From the NCBI GenBank assembly GCA_001643675.2, contig LSRY02000007.1, forward strand, positions 1,566,001-1,630,000: DNA of 64,000 bases, given 5' to 3'. Positions 43,900 through 54,840 of this stretch are shown here, one piece after another. The stretch comes from Monocercomonoides exilis (taxonomy: Eukaryota > Preaxostyla > Oxymonadida > Polymastigidae). Every line of letters begins with the position of its first letter. Position 1 is the first letter of the stretch. Below the pieces are notes generated by a model. It saw only the letters and a list, made by a program, of their open reading frames with translations. It was not told the origin of the DNA and did not search any database. The translations under genes and the position numbers were made by a program.

Positions 43900-46670
43900 T
43901 CAAAAGTTTCAGAATCAAAAGCGTACAACATAAAAAGTTAAATTAAAAATATTGTGGAAGAGGCGGTTGGTGTGAACATGTGGGAAATGCAATTGTTGCA
44001 GATAAGGAACGTTGTTGTGTGAAGGGCTGTGCTGCTTAGGGTGTTGTGCATCCCTCCGATGCTGCAATATCGGTGATGTTTTCAGTTCTGCTGGTGGCGC
44101 AGCTTCCGTCGCTTGACGCATCGGTTGGCACGAAGTCATTGAACAAGATGATCTTTGTGGCAATAGATGCGAATGCGTTCCCGTCGATCTACTATCTGTT
44201 TGAAATATCGCTGCAGATGTGGTGACAGCCGCAGTCGAGGTGTGTAGTGGTGAAGTGGGGAAGATTGTGGAGAAGGTGCTGGACGCTGCGAGGCTGAGGA
44301 TGAAGGATGTCGTTCTATTAAAGCAGCGATTACACTGACGGTGCTGGGGGATCGAGAAGAGGAAGAGGTTATTGTGGATAAAGAGGAATATAAACAAAAA
44401 GGGTGTGGTGCTCATATTTGTTATACCAGGAGGAAGGCTGACGAGTCGTGCGCTGATCCTTAAGGGTGAGATAAGTAAACGACATGTGTGCTTAGCGGAT
44501 ACGCGGTTTGTGACTGTGCTGGACGAGCCTAACATGCAGCTGTTTGGAAGCAAGGCAGCGATATGTGTTCACACACAGAAATATGGCGGAAGCACAACTC
44601 AGAAGAGGTAACCGGCATTGGAGACGCGCGATATTCTTGTGCCACATACGAAATGGGGCAGTGAAGAAATGAAGCAGGTCGCTGTGGAAGACTTGGCTAT
44701 TGTGTTTTGAATACTTGTTGAAGGGTACAAGCACAAAAAAGAGGATTGCGAGTTTGACCGTATGATCTTCATCAACCGGAAGGAGTTGTTGTATCATGCG
44801 AACACACACATCCAGTCGCACACTAATATGTTATGCTGTGAAGTTGCATCTTCCGTTGGGAGGTCTACGCTTCACTCTGTTAAGAAGACGTTGAAAACTG
44901 CAGAGGGAATTGATGCGACGTAGCAGAGAACAAAAGGAGCAAGCAGGCAACTTTAAGGAGACTCTAAATAACTGCCCAGCTATAATGCGTGAACATGTGT
45001 CTGGGAGTGTGTTTGCGGGGGTGTTTGATGCAGAGACGAAGCTTATGGGACTGGTAGAGGAGAAGCAGGCAGAGTGGCAAGCTGCAAAAGTGGCAGTGTC
45101 GTTCTATGAATCGGTCAAGAGATTGATCCCGTTGCAAGAATACATCCTGCGAAGGCAGATGTCAGCAGAGCAGCTGGTGAACACACTGTATGCACAGCCA
45201 GCATTGATGCATAGTGTTGTTACGCAGGAGACTTGAAGAAGAAGGAAAAAGTATTTGAAGGAAACGCAATTAATGGAGGAGCAGTAAGCGGATCGATGAT
45301 GACAGACATGATGGTAAGGAAGAGGAAGAAGATGATGATGAAGGGAGCGATGGAAGGGAGAATGGAAGGAGCGCAAAATTAAAGGAGAAGTGTTTCAGAC
45401 TGGAAGAACATCGACTTTTTGAAGGAGACGACGATAGTTGCGTTGAAAAAGCACCATGGAAAGAGAAGAGGAGATGTGTGTGGTTATTCCGACTGAGGTG
45501 ATTGCAGGGAAGAAGTTGAGCACAGTGATTGGGGAAACGACAGACGATGAGCATGTGGTGGCGAAGGTAATGAAGGTGGATCTGAGTCTATATCGTGAGA
45601 GAATAAAAACTGAGAGAGAAGGAGAAGAGGAAGAGGTGAAAATAAATTCATCATCAACATCATCAAAATGTGTAAGTTCCAATTCTAATGGGAACATGTC
45701 TGTTGAAGTTTCATTGAAGAAAGCATATCTTTCACAGCATGTCGCAAGGAAGAAGATAAACGATCTGCAGATATCAACATATGAAAGTTACAGTAGTTTC
45801 AGATGAAGAATTCATCTGCTGAAGTGTATGATGAAGGCGAAGGCAAAGAAGAATGATGGAGATGAGGCAAAAGTGAGGGCATTTCATTCGTTGAGTGATG
45901 CACTTGATGTGCCGTACAAGTTAGTTGATGTTGAAGAAAATGAAGACAATTAAGAAGGAGAAGGGAAGAAGATGAAATTTAGAGAGCTTTGTGATCGAAA
46001 CAGCGGATTTGTGTGTGAGGAGACGATTGTTCTGCTGTTCAAAAAGGCTCAAAAATTCTTTGCAAAAGCGAATCGGTCGTGTTTGGTTAACAAAAAGGAA
46101 AAAAAGGTGATTAACCACTATTTGCTTGATTCAGAAGATTTGGAGCTGTTTGAGGAATATGTAGAGCTCACTTTATTTGCTCGACTGAATTCAGTGAAGC
46201 ATATTTTTGCGTTCGTGCGGATAGTGGAGTTGAAACAGAAGTCGAAGATAAGTGAAGAAGGAGAAGGAGAAGGAGGAGAAGGAAGAGAAGGAGAATTCAC
46301 AGTGGAAGAGAAGAAGGTTCAGATGGAGGAGCTTATGACAACAGCACAAGCAATGAGTTGATGTAGATTTTTACATGTTGTTTAACAGATCGCATCATAT
46401 TTCTGATGCAGAAGCTGTCTGTTCTGCCCCCCTGTCCAGTGACATTCCAGTCGAAGTTCTTCATTTCTCCGCTTTTACCAGCGGACTTGCTGAAGCAAAA
46501 ATGAATAAAGCAAACGAGCTGGAAAAGAGAAACGAAAAAATTGTGGAGAAAAAAGGCAGCGTAGATGAGGCGACGGAGCAGAAGAGGATGGTAAGAGAAG
46601 GAGAAGGCGATGAGAGAAGATGTGGATTTTCCGCTTATGAAGAAGTATTGTTGCATTTTGGGTCTTGAAA
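43900..46670 (+). pseudogene. Decayed, frameshifted coding region of unknown family inside the 7.5-kb element
   Basis: Base composition jumps to gene-like GC. Protein-like plus-strand segments follow one another in changing frames: 44215-44335, 44372-44611, 44630-44920, 44910-45236, 45456-46361 and 46375-46668. The segment 45456-46361 is one ~300-codon frame broken only by TGA near 45804-45806 and TAA near 45952. Recognisable text includes REHVSGSVFAGVFDAETKLM, YHLLDSEDLELFEEYVEL-like helices and Glu/Lys-rich coiled-coil stretches (MNKANELEKRNEKIVEKKGS). I cannot assign a family. I see no polymerase-B, integrase or ATPase motif. It is most simply an inactivated gene or gene set of the host element. 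Confidence 0.5.
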
Positions 46671-48662
46671 GAAGGAAGAGAATGTGACAGATTTGTGGTT
46701 AATGGGGCAGTTGTGTCGTGGGAAAGTTATGATTCGAGCATTACGTGCTTTTTAAAATGTGTTTGCGGGTGAGTGGGGAGATGCTGATGATGCTGTTGGA
46801 GGAAATTCAATAATAATTTCTGCAGCTAGTTTCTGCATTTCAGTTAACGTTGAACCTTCTTCAACTAGGCACTAAGACTATGAATAAAAATCATCTATTT
46901 CCGCTTCGCTTCAGAACGGCCTTTTCGTGCGTAAACATTCGCTCTTTTAATTCGTTGCATTTGGCTTCTGTAATGTTTTTGGCTTCTTCTGGTCTTGAAC
47001 ACAACTTTTCCTCGCCAAGTCAGTCGGAAGGTGTGAAGAGAAAATGACTCTCTCATCAGCCATCTGTTTCATCGAGTAATTCTTCACTTGTGCTTGAACT
47101 CTTTCTTCCGTTGTAATAGAAAGGAATGAAGTTGATCTTTCAATTCCATGAAAGGCTCGAACAAAAACATTCAGCGATTCTTTGTTCGTTGATAATTACA
47201 AAAATTACAATAAAGACGAGATCATTTTTGCACTGTTCACATTTTCCATTTGCGATATCTCATTCTGAACATTGATCAGCTCTGTGGTGAACGCTCTTTC
47301 TGATGATTGCTAACTTCCAGAAGTAATGTTCAGTCTGCTTATCTGCATCTCTCCTGTTCCACTTATCTCAACATTCTTGAATCACGATTATTTGAATGGA
47401 TTGGATCATGCACAAAGGGCAAGGTTATTTACGGTCAATATTCCCGCTGATACAAAAAAAAGAGACAACCCATATGTTTCTAATTCAATTTGGGCTGTTG
47501 TACTCAAATGGCTTTGGCCATTTATTGAGAAAATATTAAAATTGCAGTCTGCGCTTTTTGTTTCTGAAATCGTACCTGTGAGTATCTCTATATCAGAAAC
47601 ATATTCTGGAATCAGCTGAGTGTGAAAGCAGATGATCATGTTGCTGGATGGCTTTCATCCCGTACGCACACATATATATCAATAACAATAGATTATGTTT
47701 CGTTCAAAGAAAAATAAATCTGATTTTTCCGAAATTATTTCGAAGCCATTCACTTTTATCAACAATTTTTGAATAATTTGTTCTGATTCTATTTCCAATT
47801 TGCCTTGCTAAATAGCAGATGAAATCAATGTTGTTTGATGTCTAATTATGGAGGGAAATATCATGGCCCCCTGAAATGCATGTTATATTACGAAAGAACA
47901 GTAAAAATTAATAAATGTTCTGAAATAATAATTATAATAATTAAAAATTCAGACAGAACCTTCTCTTCTTATCGAACAACAACTCCATAATAAAAAATAT
48001 GAAATTAAAACTTGATCCTATCATAATCAATACAATTTCTCTTCTCGAGATAAAGATGAACACAATAACTATTCAATTGATTGTCTGAATAATCAAACAG
48101 ATTAATAAATTTAAAAACTTAAAATATTTATCACACTATAAATGTGTTGCAAAAGAAGTAGAGTTTTGAAAAACAACAAATGCAATTTCAATTGAAAATC
48201 AAATTTTAAACTGATCAAAAATAAAATAAAATGTTTTTTTGTCATAAATCGGATATTTTTTTATAAAACAATTGTTCTTGGGTTAACAGACATAAATGAA
48301 AGATATTGTTTTTTGCTGATCAATAATGGAAACGGAGTGTCACACAATTAACAACCATGGGTCAAATATCTGATCAATGGTGACTTTTCAAAAAAAAATA
48401 CACATATGATAGCTAAAAACTTCCGATAAAAAATATTTGCTGGAAAAGCAGCAAGTCAATGATCAAAACATAAAATTATTAAAATCCTCGATCTTTTTGA
48501 AAAACATGAAATATAGAAAAAAATAATCAGAAGAAGAAAATTAAAACATTAAAAACGTTTCTGGCTATTTTTTATTTCAAACAGGCTTGTGCATAGCTGA
48601 AAGCATGGGAAAAAAGAAAAGGGTCGTGATAAAGAAAAAAGGTCAAGATAAAATCATAACCC
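46671..48662. other. Right spacer of the 7.5-kb element, with a possible small frame, and right TIR
   Basis: The stretch is mostly AT-rich and non-coding. At 47326-47619 a 97-codon plus frame (MFSLLICISPVPLISTFLNH) overlaps a 77-codon minus frame; both look equally protein-like, so I call neither. From about 48330 to 48663 the sequence forms the right terminal inverted repeat that pairs with the left arm. Confidence 0.4.
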
Positions 48663-48673
48663 TATAAAAATAA

Positions 48674-49130
48674 TCAAGAAGTTTTGTTTCCCTCAAGAAG
48701 AAGAGCAAAGTCATTGTCATCGTTTTGAAATAGTTCTTCGTCAGCAGAAGCTGACGTCTTTGTGTCTTTTAACACTTCTGGTGCTTTTTCCTCCAGCACA
48801 GGACTGTTTGTGTTGTGTTTGAGATCGTCTTCTTCCATTGCAGACTCCAACAGCTGAAGCGGAGAAGATAGAACAACAGCCTTTTTGGGGTGTGCTAGAA
48901 TGGCATTGCTGAAATCTTCTTCGCTTTGGCTTTTGCTCTTCGGTGTAGGCAGTGAAAATGAAGCTGTTTGCTTGTCTTTTTCTGCATTCAAATCTGAATT
49001 GTTTCCTGAAGAATCTGTTTCTCTAGGCTTTTTTCCTTCTCTGCTAACTTCGGAATTTTTTCAAAATTTTGAATTTGAGCTCCTCCTCTTCCTCGTCTTC
49101 ATCCTCATCTTTGCTCTCATCGATTATTAA
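48674..49130 (-). CDS. C-terminal exons of a small acidic protein (5' end unresolved)
   Basis: The minus-strand frame ending with TGA at 48674 reads as a natural hydrophilic C-terminus (MNAEKDKQTASFSLPTPKSK through DNDFALLLEGNKTS). A 55-nt GT..AG intron at about 49051-48997 joins it to an upstream acidic exon (IDESKDEDEDEEEEEL then KFKILKKF). Further upstream a possible first exon begins with ATG at about 49296 (MILTTGNADEEEGEANISKF), but I could not fix the splice between them. The family is unknown; it resembles disordered acidic nuclear or chaperone-like tails. The long-TIR element ends only 10 bp beyond the stop codon, so the 3' untranslated region was probably interrupted by the insertion. 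Confidence 0.5.
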
Positions 49131-49352
49131 TTAGTCTTATTAGCATCTTTCATTCCCCTTAGCAAAATACTTAAAAAAAAAAAGAAAAGAAAAGAAATTA
49201 TTTACCTGAATGTGCCATTTATCAAACCTCATTCTCTAAACTTGGAAATATTTGCTTCTCCTTCTTCTTCATCTGCATTGCCTGTTGTCAAAATCATATT
49301 ATTCTGTTTGACACATGCGTGCTACGGTTTCAGTCTGAGTGGCATTGATGTG

Positions 49353-51101
49353 AACATGTTCTGGCTCGCATTAGAGACATGCCACTATTCGCCTATGGCA
49401 TATCTGCAGTTCGCTCGTGCCTCATCTAATTTAGCATTTTCTGTGTTTTCTGTGGCGACTGCTCTGCGCCCGCCTTCGCTGGCATTTTCTTCTCTGTTTC
49501 TGCTGGTTCTTCTGCTTCTTCTGTTTGCATCGCTTCTGCTTCTGTGGATGGTCGACACGAGTGTGTTCTCGTTTGGGAAGGTGCCTGCACACGAAGCAGT
49601 GGCTGCAGTTAGTGCAGATCCAGAGGAACTTGCAGCAAGCGGCAAAGTGATCTCTTCATTGGAGGTGGACGAGAAAGCACTGGTGGAGAGCATCAAGAAG
49701 CTGGTGAAGTCAGCAAGAGTGCCTGAAAGATCAGGTCTTTCAAATAAAAACGAAAAAGCAAAAGGTTGCATGACTTCTTCTTCATCATCATCATCTTCTT
49801 CTTCTGTGTCCTCCTCAGCATCTGCATCTGTATCTGCATCTTCGACTTGCTCGTCAATGCACATGCGTTGCCCTTCAGTCTCGTTGTGCTCCTCTTCGCA
49901 GGCAGGCACCAATTCTGCTCTTGAAACGTCTTTCTCATCTGCCATTGTGGAGTCTGCTGGAACGCTTGGGCAGTCACTCAGCCACAGACGAATCGCGTTA
50001 TCACCTCTTTCTGTGGAAGAAGATCACAAGCTGCAGGAGATTCTCCAGTCTGTTTCTCCGACATCTTCAGACACAGCAGCCACAGATAGTCAGCAGACAG
50101 ATTCCAGAACAAGCAAAGACGAATCAAGGAGCGAGTCGCATGAAGGCAAACAGGATGAGAAATGTGATGCATTTCCAACATCGGATTTGCTCTGTGACTC
50201 TTTTTCTGGCTCAGCCGCATCTTCTTCTTCGTCTGAGCCAGCTCCGTCTTTCAGCAGCAGCAACTCTTCAGAGCAAGAAGACAGCGACACAGCTCGATTG
50301 CTGAGCAATCCCGATCTGCCTTCAATCAGCAAACCAAATTCAGATCTTGGGTCTTTCAATTCGAATCTGTCTTCCTCCTCCTCTTCCTCATCTATTTCTT
50401 CCATGATATTCCCTCAGTCCATCTCTGCTGCCACGCTCTTCGAGACTGTGTCCAACCAGAATCCGCTTCTGCAGCGGCCCAGATTTCCTCATCTTGCTCC
50501 GACGCTGTCTCGTCCTCGCATCACTCCCTCGATGCTGCTGGAAGAGGACGAGGTGGTGAATGAAGACAGCTTTGGAGGGGACAGCATAGAAAGAAGGAAG
50601 GGCAGGGTCGAGCAGAAGAAGACAAGATACTTCACTTCGATGGAAGGAGCATGTTTGCAAGCAGTGGAGCAGCAAAACGCAAAGTGGATTGAAGGAATGA
50701 ACAGAGAAGAGAAATCCAGCGACCAACAACAGATGCAGCAATGCGATGAGAAAGGGAAAGAAGATGACGAAGGAGAAGATGACCATAGTTCATGTGTGGC
50801 AGATGGAAAAGATGAAATGGAGGTGATTTTGGAGCAGAATGAAGAAAATGGAGCAATTGACTTGAAGGACCAGAGCAAATCCGGGAATAATGACAATGTT
50901 GATGAAGATATCTCAGTAATTGGCCCTCGAGCCCAAGCGAGCGAGTCTCCTTTGAAGATTTGCTCACCTTCTTCTCTATCAGCAGATTGCTCCGCTGCAT
51001 CTTCGCAAAGCGAACAACTGCAGCTTTCTGGAAAGTTTAACTCCGAAAAATTCACTGAGAAAGCATTAAACCAAAAGCAAAATGTCATTTGCTCGAATTA
51101 A
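49353..51101 (+). CDS. Ser-rich hypothetical protein, possibly membrane-anchored at the N-terminus
   Basis: The frame is open from 49212 to TAA at 51101. The first in-frame ATG is at about 49353 (MFWLALETCHYSPMAYLQFA), because the codon at 49212 is GTG. A later ATG at about 49548 (MVDTSVFSFGKVPAHEAVAA) is an alternative. A hydrophobic segment SSLFLLVLLLLLFASLLLLW would be membrane-spanning if the earlier start is used. Then come a helical KALVESIKKLVKSARVPE, Ser tracts, HRRIALSPLSVEEDHKL, and a charged C-terminal half (RRKGRVEQKKTRYFTSMEGA, QQNAKWIEGMNREEK). I do not recognise a domain. The opposite strand also has long acidic frames here, but this strand gives one continuous, better balanced protein. 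The start and any upstream exon are uncertain. Confidence 0.6.
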   Translation, partial: NMFWLALETCHYSPMAYLQFARASSNLAFSVFSVATALRPPSLAFSSLFLLVLLLLLFASLLLLWMVDTSVFSFGKVPAHEAVAAVSADPEELAASGKVISSLEVDEKALVESIKKLVKSARVPERSGLSNKNEKAKGCMTSSSSSSSSSSVSSSASASVSASSTCSSMHMRCPSVSLCSSSQAGTNSALETSFSSAIVESAGTLGQSLSHRRIALSPLSVEEDHKLQEILQSVSPTSSDTAATDSQQTDSRTSKDESRSESHEGKQDEKCDAFPTSDLLCDSFSGSAASSSSSEPAPSFSSSNSSEQEDSDTARLLSNPDLPSISKPNSDLGSFNSNLSSSSSSSSISSMIFPQSISAATLFETVSNQNPLLQRPRFPHLAPTLSRPRITPSMLLEEDEVVNEDSFGGDSIERRKGRVEQKKTRYFTSMEGACLQAVEQQNAKWIEGMNREEKSSDQQQMQQCDEKGKEDDEGEDDHSSCVADGKDEMEVILEQNEENGAIDLKDQSKSGNNDNVDEDISVIGPRAQASESPLKICSPSSLSADCSAASSQSEQLQLSGKFNSEKFTEKALNQKQNVICSN

Positions 51102-51333
51102 ATTGTTTGTTTCATGTTATATTAATTTTTAATTTGCAAAAAATGCTGAAAAATGAAAAAAGAAAATCATCACAACTCCATTTATTCTCATTATTTTTAT
51201 CTCTAAATGTGACAAATAAAAAAAATAATAAATAAAATAAAAAGCTCATGAGAGTCGGAACTATACAAAAATCTAAGAATAAATCTTGGATCAAATAATT
51301 ACCGAAAAACAATTTCAAAAAATTGAAAAGTAT

Positions 51334-52182
51334 TTAGCATTTTGGAAGTCCAGAATAAAATATTTCATCAATGTGGCAATCGTTTGTTCCTCTTCTAATT
51401 CTGAAGAAGCCCTTCTCCCCCCATCCTGATCCCCATGAGTTCTGAAGAAGCCAGTATGGCACTCCATTTTCTGTTCCCCATCCCATCAACATAACATGAT
51501 GCCATCCTTGAGATCTTCCTGTTTTGTGTTGGTAAACGCCACTTCTATAGTTATAAAAATCTTCAAACACTTCAAAGCATGCATAAACTGGTCCATTATT
51601 TGCAACTTCGTCCATCACGGTTTTTGAGTTGAATGATCCCCATGACGAAACAAATGAGCGCACAATATTTGATCCATTTTTGCATTTTGATGGGCATGTT
51701 GGGACACGTCCTGAGCCAGAAACATATGGAATGCATTGTTCGGTCGTTATTCCTTTCTTCTGAATCCAATTCCAAACTCGATCAGCATATCCTCCATTGC
51801 AGCCCATATTGTTTGATTCACATGACACAAGATCCTGAGGAGACATTACACCTTTGGAGCACCTTCGTATTCCCATTCTGAAGCCCATCGTCTCTGATGC
51901 TGCATGAGCCCAGCAAGATCCACACGAACCCTGATTTCGAACTGGCTCTGCTTTGCCTGGCCATTTTTGTCTGCAGTCAAAGGAAGCTGGCGCATTTTCG
52001 TTTTCGGCAAAGGTCCATTCTCCCTCAAATCCGTTACCAATTTGAGAAATCATTGCTCTCATCTTCGCAGGCGTCAAAATTTCACGTGGATATTCGGTAG
52101 CAACCCAAGTCGATGAGGGGTCGTTGTTGACGATATCAACCACTGACTCAGCCAACACTGATGCAATTAGAAAATAAAGCAT
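51334..52182 (-). CDS. Cathepsin B-like papain-family cysteine protease
   Basis: A single exon of 282 residues. A short signal peptide (MLYFLIASVLAES) precedes a propeptide of about 60 residues. The mature enzyme starts near FDCRQKWPGK. The catalytic Cys lies in NQGSCGSCWAHAASETMG, the His in GWHHVMLMGWG, and the Asn in LLQNSWGSGWGEKGFF. CNGGYADRVWNWI matches the cathepsin B/C1A family. The family's usual length is 300-340 residues; the occluding-loop region is shortened (CIPYVSGSGRVPTCPSKC), so carboxydipeptidase activity may be reduced. It is likely lysosomal or secreted and used in digestion of phagocytosed material. Mature-peptide disulfide cysteines look intact. Confidence 0.93.
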   Translation of the reverse strand: MLYFLIASVLAESVVDIVNNDPSSTWVATEYPREILTPAKMRAMISQIGNGFEGEWTFAENENAPASFDCRQKWPGKAEPVRNQGSCGSCWAHAASETMGFRMGIRRCSKGVMSPQDLVSCESNNMGCNGGYADRVWNWIQKKGITTEQCIPYVSGSGRVPTCPSKCKNGSNIVRSFVSSWGSFNSKTVMDEVANNGPVYACFEVFEDFYNYRSGVYQHKTGRSQGWHHVMLMGWGTENGVPYWLLQNSWGSGWGEKGFFRIRRGTNDCHIDEIFYSGLPKC

Positions 52183-52537
52183 TTCGAAAGAATATTGATC
52201 TTAATCACCCAATATATATAACAGATGAATATTAATGATGGTCTCATTTTGATTCAGATTTCGAAAATAATAAAGAGGATGGCTTATCGGAAATATTGAT
52301 AAATTGTTGACGAGTTAAAGATGTCAACTGAAAGACTCATTTAAAAACTGTTTCTTGCTGCACTCAATCAAATAGAACGTGAAGAGAAAAAATTTTTTAT
52401 TTAAAAAAAACAATAGAACATTCCAAGCTCATTATATTATCACATGATAATGAGTTCAACATTATGTTCAAAAAAAGGATAAAATATTTTTCACACAGTG
52501 AAAAAAATTGAAAAAATTGTGTTAAACAAAATACTCC
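52183..52537. other. Upstream region of the protease gene
   Basis: AT-rich, with ATATATA around 52212-52218 just upstream of the protease ATG. No gene or repeat is seen before the palindrome that starts at about 52538. Confidence 0.4.
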
Positions 52538-53349
52538 ATTTATTATTCAAATTTGGTAAAACTTATTATTCGAAATTGGTCAACTAATAATTCAAAATTA
52601 ATAAACTTTTTATTCGAAATTGGTAAACTTCTTATTCGAAATTAATAAAATTGAGTATATTCTGAAAAAAAATTTTTTGAATTAAGTCTTCCATTGATTG
52701 AGTGTCGAAAAGTGATTAAAATATCGTATTCAGTCAATATTCGAAATATAGATGAGAATTTGAACCAAGATTTTTATTATTTGTGAATAAACATGAAATT
52801 TTCTGATTTTTCAGAAAAGAAATCATCATCATGGAAATATGTTAATTTTTGAGTTATTTCACCTCACATCGATAAATAATGCATTATTCAACCAAGAAAA
52901 GGAGTTTGCATCAATATTAGTTTATTCAGATAAACAATAAAAAACAAATAAAGAATTCAGAAAGTGCATTCGTGGATTTATTCAGTTCTGAAAAACATTT
53001 GCATTCAGTTTGTATCATTGATGCAAACTCCTTTTCTTGGTTGAATAATGCATTATTTATCGATGTGAGGTGAAATAACTCAAAAATTAACATATTTCTA
53101 TGATGATGATTTCTTTTCTGAAAAATCAGAAAATTTCATGTTTATTCACAAATAATAAAAATCTTGGTTCAAATTCTCATCTATATTTCGAATATTGACT
53201 GAATACGATATTTTAATCACTTTTCGACACTCAATCAATGGAAGACTTAATTCAAAAAATTTTTTTTCAGAATATACTCAATTTTATTAATTTCGAATAA
53301 GAAGTTTACCAATTTCGAATAATAAGTTAATTAAATTTGAATAATAAAT
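52538..53349. repeat. Near-perfect 0.8-kb palindrome (fold-back element)
   Basis: The left arm (about 52538-52914) and right arm (about 53017-53349) are reverse complements with very few mismatches over more than 300 bp, separated by a ~100-bp loop. I noticed one substitution (ATGGAAATATG against ATAGAAATATG) in the inner 200 bp. The left arm contains an additional ~60-bp stretch of direct repeats of TTATTCGAAATTGGTAAAC units near its outer end. No coding frame is present. The high arm identity implies recent formation or ongoing gene conversion. A transcript across it would make a long double-stranded RNA hairpin. Confidence 0.85.
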
Positions 53350-54556
53350 AGTGTCCTGAATGAATATTATTTCGTTCCATTTGTTTTCTTAAATGAAAAT
53401 TTTCATTCAATAATTTCATTTTGTGACATGTACGTTTTTTTATTTATATTGATAAATTAGTTAGTAACTTCAAAATAATTAATATTTTGGATAAAAGAAA
53501 ATAGCTTTGATTAATTATTTAGGCAAACAAACAAAAAGATAAGCTGAAAAAGGGAATTTTCATTGAGAAAAAAGAATCAAGCAAATGGAAAGAAGAAGTT
53601 GAAGATAAATAAAACTGGGAAATTTGAACAAAGAGAAATATTTCTTTAACATTTATTATTCTCTGGATTTAGTACTCGGATATTAACAATCGAGATTTTA
53701 AGGGTATGGGTAATTCTTTTTGATTTCATATTTTTTCTATCAAAATTAACGAATAGATAATTTTTCACAAATACTTCGAAATCAATCAGATATTTTTATC
53801 AAAATCATTTATGAACTTCTCTGTCTTTCTTTAACAACATATAATAAAAAGGACAATAATTAGAAAGCAAGTGAAGCTTTTTTGATTATTATTTTTTAAA
53901 TAATTGTGAATTAGAAAAATAAACATATATTGAAAAAATATATGATTTCAGAAATAATCACCCATATAAGCTGAAGAAGGGAAGAGTTGTGAGAAGAAGA
54001 AGAAGCAAAATGAGAAAGAAAAAGTATCTTTTCAAATGATTTGTGCGAATTGGAACAGAATTATCAGAGAAAAGTTAGATGGAGAGGAAAGAAAATTCGG
54101 TATAAGTGTATCATCTGGGAGTTATCAAAATAAGAACAAACTTCATTTAAACATCTTTCAAACCGTTGTTTTGATAAAATATCAGCAAGATAGTTGTCGG
54201 AAACTCGTTTTTTTGACAAAACAGTAAGTGATGAATAAAGTTCATTTTCAAATAATTTTGGGTAATCAAATTTTTTATTTTTTTATTTTATTTTATTATT
54301 TTTTTTTTGTGGCTGTTCACATTTTTGATATTACAAGAACGAATGAGCCTGACGATCAATTCCACGTTGAAGATGCAACATGAAGGTATTTTTTCATGAC
54401 CATTTTGGGTGGAAGAATTATGTGGTGCATCAAGTTAAAAAGATTTGTGAAGGTTTTGAAGAAGGAGAAGTTCAATAAATGCTGGCACTGTTCAAAATAT
54501 GGAAGAAAAAATAAGTTTTCGATGGAACTGACTTCTTTCAAAATTTGATAATATCA
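53350..54556. other. AT-rich region without a convincing gene
   Basis: Only short frames are visible. Two similar stretches, ATAAGCTGAAAAAGGGAA near 53540 and ATAAGCTGAAGAAGGGAA near 53965, suggest a local duplication. The 54036-54227 and 54300-54540 segments have some protein-like text, possibly the remains of the N-terminal part of the transposase copy downstream, but I could not align them to copy 1. Confidence 0.35.
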
Positions 54557-54787
54557 AATTTTTTTTGAAAAGTTCCTTTTGTTTTATTTTCAAATAAAAT
54601 AATAATTTCATTTTTCAATCAAATTTCAGTTCTCTCTCATGAAACTTCACAAAAATAACAATAATAACATTTTAAAGATTTTATTTTCATTACAGGAAAA
54701 TTTGGTGAGTGGGGACAGAAATTTGATTGAAAAATGAAATTTTTATTTTATTTGAAAATTAAACTAAAAGAACTTTTCTTAAAAAAT
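54557..54787. repeat. Fold-back repeat (~230 bp, arms ~75 bp)
   Basis: TTTTCAAATAAAATAATAAT with TTCATTTTTCAATCAAATTTC following (left arm, about 54557-54630) is repeated as reverse complement at about 54716-54787, with a ~85-bp loop. It is non-coding and AT-rich. It lies immediately 5' of the decayed Merlin transposase and may have interrupted that gene. Confidence 0.65.
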
Positions 54788-54840
54788 GAAGACTTATGAT
54801 CAGGGAAAACAAAGAGGATTCTTTTGTGGTGTGAAAAGGG

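Larger units (their letters stand above)
41161..48663. mobile_element. Candidate 7.5-kb long-TIR DNA element with decayed core
   Basis: The left end AGGGTGCATATTTTATCTTG and the reverse complement of the right end, AGGGTTATGATTTTATCTTG, match closely and continue ATCTTGACC...TTTATC. Colinear inverted matches persist inward: GTTTGAAACAAAAAC near 41248 with its counterpart near 48575, GATCAAAGACTTGCTG near 42768 with its counterpart near 48455, and TTGAAAAGTCAC near 43322 with its counterpart near 48385. The terminal repeats are therefore hundreds of bases long and diverged. Excluding a nested Merlin copy the element is about 6.1 kb. The core (43.9-46.7 kb) is GC-richer and pseudogenised. No unambiguous target duplication is visible in the AAT-rich flanks. 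Starting with 5'-AG and having long TIRs recalls Maverick/Polinton or Mutator-like elements, but no diagnostic gene is recognised. Confidence 0.6.

Noticed and set aside
44372-46668. Reading the decayed core as several small intact genes
   Set aside because: Successive segments overlap in different frames and one 300-codon frame has two internal stops, which fits decay better than separate genes.
49385-49945. Acidic 186-codon minus-strand frame
   Set aside because: Could extend the acidic gene at 48674-49130, but it terminates before joining it and the opposite strand gives a longer balanced protein. Kept open as a minor alternative.
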